In this document: positions 49,541 to 52,813 of the stretch, piece after piece
Layout of the letters: each line of letters opens with the position of its first letter
How positions within the stretch are numbered: position 1 is the stretch's first letter
Virus record (IMG/VR): IMGVR_UViG_3300044613_003454
Location: 1 to 52,813 of that record
Reading direction: 5' to 3' (one strand)
DNA from: a virus
DNA: 52,813 bases
Program-made: the position numbers and the translations under genes
The notes under the pieces: model-generated
What the model was told of the DNA's origin: nothing
The model's database searches: none
Seen by the model: only the letters and a program-made list of their open reading frames with translations

Positions 49541-50464
49541 TCAGATTGCGGATTCGGTCGGAGACGAGGCCAGAGCCCGCTTGATCGTGTCGCTCGCGAA
49601 GCTCTTGACCTGCGACTCGATGTCGCTGATGGTGGCTCCGGGCTTGTACTCAGGATCAGGGGCCGGCTTGGAGCGCAGAATCTCCTGCGCGTCGAGTCCA
49701 GTGACCGTTTCCGACGACCGACCCAGCTTGTCGATGTCGCCGATTACCGACCGGAAGGTGCCCAGGATGGGCTCAGTCGCCTTGTCAACCTCTTCCGCCA
49801 TCCAGGCATCCTCGAAGGTGCCTGCCGCGGCCCGCCGGGTCTGCATCCGTTCCAGGGCCTGACGCTCAAGCTGGGAGCGCAGGGCCTGTTCGGCCTGCTT
49901 CACGCCCTCGTCGCCGCGGAGCGAACGGGAGGTCTCCAGTAGCTTCTGGAGTTCGGGGTTCGTTTTCAAGACGCGATCCAGGTTGGAGTTGAGGTTCTCC
50001 CTCAGCTCACGGACTCGCATCTTGTGGAGTTCGGCACGCTGGGCCTCAAGCTGGGCCCGCAGTTCTTCCGCCTTGTCGTCAGCCATGGTGTCCTCTTCGT
50101 CACCCCCACTGATCTCCGTGTCCTGGAGAGCCTCGTCGGGGATCTCGATTTCCTCGATCTCTTCTTCGGTGTCGCCTTCGTCGGCGGGTTGCGATTCCTG
50201 GATCCGGGACCGGGTGGCCTGGATGTACTGGTCGATCTGCTCGTCCTCGTAGCCGAGGTTGATGAGCACGTTGCGGACGGCGGTCTCCTTGCGGTCCTGC
50301 GGAACGTCCGCCTGGAACAGGGTGCCGACCTCCTCAAGGTCCTTCTGGAGCGTGTCGTTGATCTCGATGGCGTCCTTGAGATCCTTGTGGCTCTGGATGA
50401 GTTCGGCCACCGAGATCTCGGTGCCGTCCTCAAGCGTGATCTTGGTCTGCGGGTCGAGGTCCAT
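49541..50464 (-). CDS. Scaffolding-like protein
   Basis: A 307-residue, highly charged helical protein: acidic stretch EEEIEEIEIPDE at about residue 100-112, then Glu/Gln/Arg-rich coiled coil (AEELRAQLEAQRAELHKM) and helical tail. Typical of an internal scaffold that is removed during head maturation. ATG 50464 abuts the portal stop; next downstream is the capsid gene. A CCCCCACTGA copy lies inside (50103-50112). Confidence 0.85.
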   Translation of the reverse strand: MDLDPQTKITLEDGTEISVAELIQSHKDLKDAIEINDTLQKDLEEVGTLFQADVPQDRKETAVRNVLINLGYEDEQIDQYIQATRSRIQESQPADEGDTEEEIEEIEIPDEALQDTEISGGDEEDTMADDKAEELRAQLEAQRAELHKMRVRELRENLNSNLDRVLKTNPELQKLLETSRSLRGDEGVKQAEQALRSQLERQALERMQTRRAAAGTFEDAWMAEEVDKATEPILGTFRSVIGDIDKLGRSSETVTGLDAQEILRSKPAPDPEYKPGATISDIESQVKSFASDTIKRALASSPTESAI

Positions 50465-52483
50465 TTACATTCCTTGCATGGGAGCCATCGGCATCTGCGG
50501 GCCCGGGGCTCCCTGCTGGAGACCCTGCATCTGGGCCATCTGCTGGTCCAGTCGCCCCAGCATAGCCACATCGTCAGGATTGGGAAGGGCGTTCGGAAGT
50601 ACCAAGCCCATGAAGCCCATCAGGGTCTTGTGGTACTCGATGAAGGCGTTCTGCACTTCCGCCCCCGCGACCGCCATGGTGGGCCCGGCCATGAAGGCAT
50701 TGAGCACCCGGATCTGCATCTCGGGCTTGGTGGTCTGCGGCGTCAGGATCACCTGTCCGGGAGTCTTTCCGTCACCGTAGAGGAGCAGGCAGTTCCGCAC
50801 CACCGACTCGTAGGCCGACTGGTGCTCGTCGGTCCACATCGCGAAGTCGAGACCCTCCTTCAGGGCGAACAGCATGAAGGTGTCCGGGTCGATCTGGAAC
50901 TGCTGCTGGAGCTGGAGGGCTTCCTGCTTGCGGGCCACCTTCGACCGGGGGTTGATGTCCTTGATCTTGAACGACAGCTGTGACAGGGACGGCAGGGGGT
51001 TCTGCTCGAACGAGACCTGCATCGTCTCGGGGTCCACCACGACGCCGGCCAGGTCCAGGGTGAGCTGGTCCACCGTGAACGTCTTGGGGCTGAACACCAC
51101 CTCCCGGACGGTGCTCGCCAGGACGCTCCGGTAGCAGTCTCCCCACGCCTGCTGCACGCCGGCGGTCGGGGTGTTCATCGCCCGGTTGACCTGCTCGTCC
51201 AGGAACTGGAGCCCGGTCGCCGAGTCCACGCGGCCCTTCTCCGCAATCAGGTCCCGGATCGGGTTGAGCCGGTCGATCTGCTGGATGGCGAACGCACTCA
51301 CCTTGCCCGGAACGTCGCCCGAGGTGAAGGGGGTGATGTTGAACGGCTTGAACCCCTCGCTGATCGGGTCCGGTTCCCACGGGAACACCCGGAGTCCCTG
51401 GCCCACATCCCGCAGCATGGTGTTCGCGTTGAACGATCCGTGCGGCAGCACCAGCACGCCGTACCGGTCGATGTCCCGGATGTTGTTGAACAGGGTCTTC
51501 TGGAGCTGCTCGGCCTCCCGACAGAGGGGGAACAGGAGGTCGAAGACGCCGGCGCCGTGGAAGGTGCCGTTCTCCATGAACCTCGCGAACCCGATCGGGC
51601 AGTAGACCTCCCGCCCCTCCAGGTCCTCGTCGTGGATCACGTACTCGCCGCTCGTCACGACGTACCGGCTGACGGTGTCACGGGGCCCCTTGAGCCACAG
51701 CTCCCGCACGCGGACGACCTCAAGGGTCTCCTTCGAGGCGTCGTACCCACCCAGACGGTTGTCCGAGTAGGTGATCTGGCTGCCCAGGGTGTACTCGTTC
51801 GAGGTCCGCTGCTCGTAGGTCTCGCCCGGCTTGATCGTGTAGAACTCCAGCCGCTCCTTGTTGCGGGCCACCTTGGGTCCGAACACGTCCTTCAGGTACT
51901 CAAGGGACACCATCCGCTGACGGAGGAGACCCCGCTGCTTGGTGTAATCCTGCGTGAGGCTCGGGAACGGGAACAGCTCGATGGGGTGGACGACCTCCAG
52001 GTCGGCCGTCATGCCCACCGTGGGGTGGTTGACGATGTGCCCGGCGATGCCGCACGACCCCAGGAGGGCGAAGATGTGGTTGAACTGGGGCACCACGCGG
52101 GAGAGCTGGTGCTCCGAGACCACCTGGTCGAGCATGATCTGGGCGATCGACCGCTGCCGGATCGAGCTGAGGGACGACCCGATGCGGGTGACCATCGGCC
52201 TGAAGTCCAGGCTGGACAGCCGGCCAGAGATCTTGTCCACCGCCGACAGGAGTTCCGAGCTCTGGAACTCCATCCGGTCCTCCTCGTTCAGGTAGGAGTA
52301 CCGGACGGCCCCGCTGTCGGGGTCGAAAACGTCAAACTGACGGGCCCCCATCAGGTAGTACAGGGCCACCAGCCACGTCGCCCTGCGGTACGCCAGGCTG
52401 CTCCATTCCCTCTCCACGTGCTCGTCGATGATCCGGGCCAGCGCCATCGGATCCTTGGTCAGCTTGATCGGGTCGGTTGCCAT
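50465..52483 (-). CDS. Portal protein
   Basis: A 672-residue protein consistent with a podovirus head-tail connector. The N-terminus has VEREWSSLAYRRATWLVALYYLMGARQFDVF, then LLSAVDKISGRLSSLDFRP, as in gp8-like and related portals. The long helical second half ends in a Met/Gln/Pro-rich tail (QQMAQMQGLQQGAPGPQMPM). It follows terminase across the contig junction and precedes scaffold. The start at 52483 is inside the end of the small upstream gene. T7 portal is about 536 residues, so this is longer. Confidence 0.9.
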   Translation of the reverse strand: MATDPIKLTKDPMALARIIDEHVEREWSSLAYRRATWLVALYYLMGARQFDVFDPDSGAVRYSYLNEEDRMEFQSSELLSAVDKISGRLSSLDFRPMVTRIGSSLSSIRQRSIAQIMLDQVVSEHQLSRVVPQFNHIFALLGSCGIAGHIVNHPTVGMTADLEVVHPIELFPFPSLTQDYTKQRGLLRQRMVSLEYLKDVFGPKVARNKERLEFYTIKPGETYEQRTSNEYTLGSQITYSDNRLGGYDASKETLEVVRVRELWLKGPRDTVSRYVVTSGEYVIHDEDLEGREVYCPIGFARFMENGTFHGAGVFDLLFPLCREAEQLQKTLFNNIRDIDRYGVLVLPHGSFNANTMLRDVGQGLRVFPWEPDPISEGFKPFNITPFTSGDVPGKVSAFAIQQIDRLNPIRDLIAEKGRVDSATGLQFLDEQVNRAMNTPTAGVQQAWGDCYRSVLASTVREVVFSPKTFTVDQLTLDLAGVVVDPETMQVSFEQNPLPSLSQLSFKIKDINPRSKVARKQEALQLQQQFQIDPDTFMLFALKEGLDFAMWTDEHQSAYESVVRNCLLLYGDGKTPGQVILTPQTTKPEMQIRVLNAFMAGPTMAVAGAEVQNAFIEYHKTLMGFMGLVLPNALPNPDDVAMLGRLDQQMAQMQGLQQGAPGPQMPMAPMQGM

Positions 52484-52751
52484 TCTTCTGTGCCTTCTTG
52501 GCTGCGTATCCGCCAGGGATCATCTTGACCCGTTCGCGGATCTGGGCGTATTGGACCACGGTTTCGCGTGGGGGGACATCGTTCGCGGGGATTCCCCCAC
52601 TGATTCCGACGGACGGGTGGCGTGAACCGTTCCCGTAGTAGGCCAGGCAGAGGATCCCTAGCCAAGAATCAGTCAGAGTGACCACTTGATCCGCCCCGCG
52701 ATTCAGTGGGGGTTCAGGGGTAGCGGACCCCCCGAAGTACCACCGGGCCAT
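52332..52751 (-). CDS. Small protein between terminase and portal (139 aa)
   Basis: A 139-residue frame starting at ATG 52751 (also at 129 in the left repeat). The first 88 residues look real (MARWYFGGSATPEPPLN, then VVTLTDSWLGILCLAYYG, then ISGGIPANDVPPRETVVQYAQI). The last 50 overlap the portal start by 152 bases and look out of frame (Gly/Pro/Arg-rich). A small indel just before portal would restore a shorter gene ending near 52480. It contains two copies of the dispersed word (52594-52603, 52703-52712). Confidence 0.55.
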   Translation of the reverse strand: MARWYFGGSATPEPPLNRGADQVVTLTDSWLGILCLAYYGNGSRHPSVGISGGIPANDVPPRETVVQYAQIRERVKMIPGGYAAKKAQKNGNRPDQADQGSDGAGPDHRRARGEGMEQPGVPQGDVAGGPVLPDGGPSV

Positions 52752-52813
52752 CGCCTCGAAGACGGGGAGGGGTATCCGGTTCTCAGATCTTGGACCGGCC
52801 GGTCGGTCTTGGG
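52623..52813. repeat. Terminal direct repeat, right copy
   Basis: Right-hand copy of bases 1-191, with one difference (T at 52686, C at 64). It lets the contig close into a circle of 52,622 bases. Confidence 0.95.

Larger units (their letters stand above)
81..52712. repeat. Dispersed asymmetric word CCCCCACTGA (19 distinct copies plus near-matches)
   Basis: Exact copies, + strand CCCCCACTGA: 14131, 15879, 22321, 23075, 25771, 26187, 31094, 33191, 37066, 39255, 42656, 50103, 52594. Exact copies as TCAGTGGGGG: 81 (repeated at 52703), 4881, 14154, 20287, 41911, 45938. Nine of ten bases: 2278, 9162, 9697, 18894, 31111, 37191, 39930, 46374. The base before the C-run is A or T in nearly all exact copies, and T follows most often. 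Copies inside genes fall in different frames and encode PPL, PTD, SGG, SVG or QWG, so the DNA, not the protein, appears conserved. Confidence 0.9.

Noticed and set aside
1-52813. tRNA, CRISPR array, insertion sequence, integrase, immunity repressor
   Set aside because: Looked for and not seen: no cloverleaf-like stretch in the few gaps, no regular spacer array, no transposase or recombinase motifs.

Overview
The window is a GC-rich (about two thirds G+C by eye), almost gap-free genome of a tailed double-stranded DNA phage. It is essentially complete: bases 1-191 recur at 52623-52813 with one mismatch, so the contig closes into a circle of about 52.6 kb. The virion genes (large terminase, portal, scaffold, major capsid protein, a tail adaptor-like protein, a nozzle-like protein and several very large glutamine- or alanine-rich ejection-type proteins) resemble a T7-like podovirus. 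No phage RNA polymerase, integrase or immunity repressor is recognisable. A lipoprotein of outer-spanin type points to a Gram-negative host; the host genus cannot be named from sequence.

Layout. There are two transcription blocks. The minus-strand block runs from 9310 down to 161, across the contig junction, and on from 52751 down to 26449. In order it encodes: an 874-residue disordered protein, a cluster of tiny lysine/arginine-rich proteins (including a DUF6321 member), a 450-residue protein, terminase, a small junction gene, portal, scaffold, capsid, an adaptor/fibre fusion, a LamG-like protein, cysteine-rich proteins, a nozzle-like protein carrying a DNRLRE-type domain, and the internal/ejection proteins. 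The plus-strand block (9338-26452) holds a P4/D5-type helicase, a candidate origin, an SSB-like protein with an acidic DDGVPF tail, a run of small accessory genes (with DUF932 and GP88) separated by hairpins, a family-4 uracil-DNA glycosylase, a family A DNA polymerase, an ERCC4 nuclease, a lysis cassette, a sigma-like factor, a RecB/Cas4-like nuclease, a RecA-like ATPase and a second ssDNA-binding candidate. The blocks diverge across only 27 bp at 9311-9337 and converge tail to tail on a shared CTAG at 26449-26452.

How it works together (inference). The plus block would replicate, repair and recombine the DNA and lyse the cell. The sigma-like protein could redirect host RNA polymerase. The minus block builds the particle. 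Most late genes are joined by stop/start overlaps (ATGA, GTGA, TGATG), so translation is probably coupled.

The most unusual signal is a short asymmetric DNA word, CCCCCACTGA. I found it at 19 distinct places, with eight further near-matches, in both orientations, inside and between genes and in several reading frames. It looks like a dispersed protein-binding site (compare stoperators or Chi-like words) and nothing in the gene content explains it.
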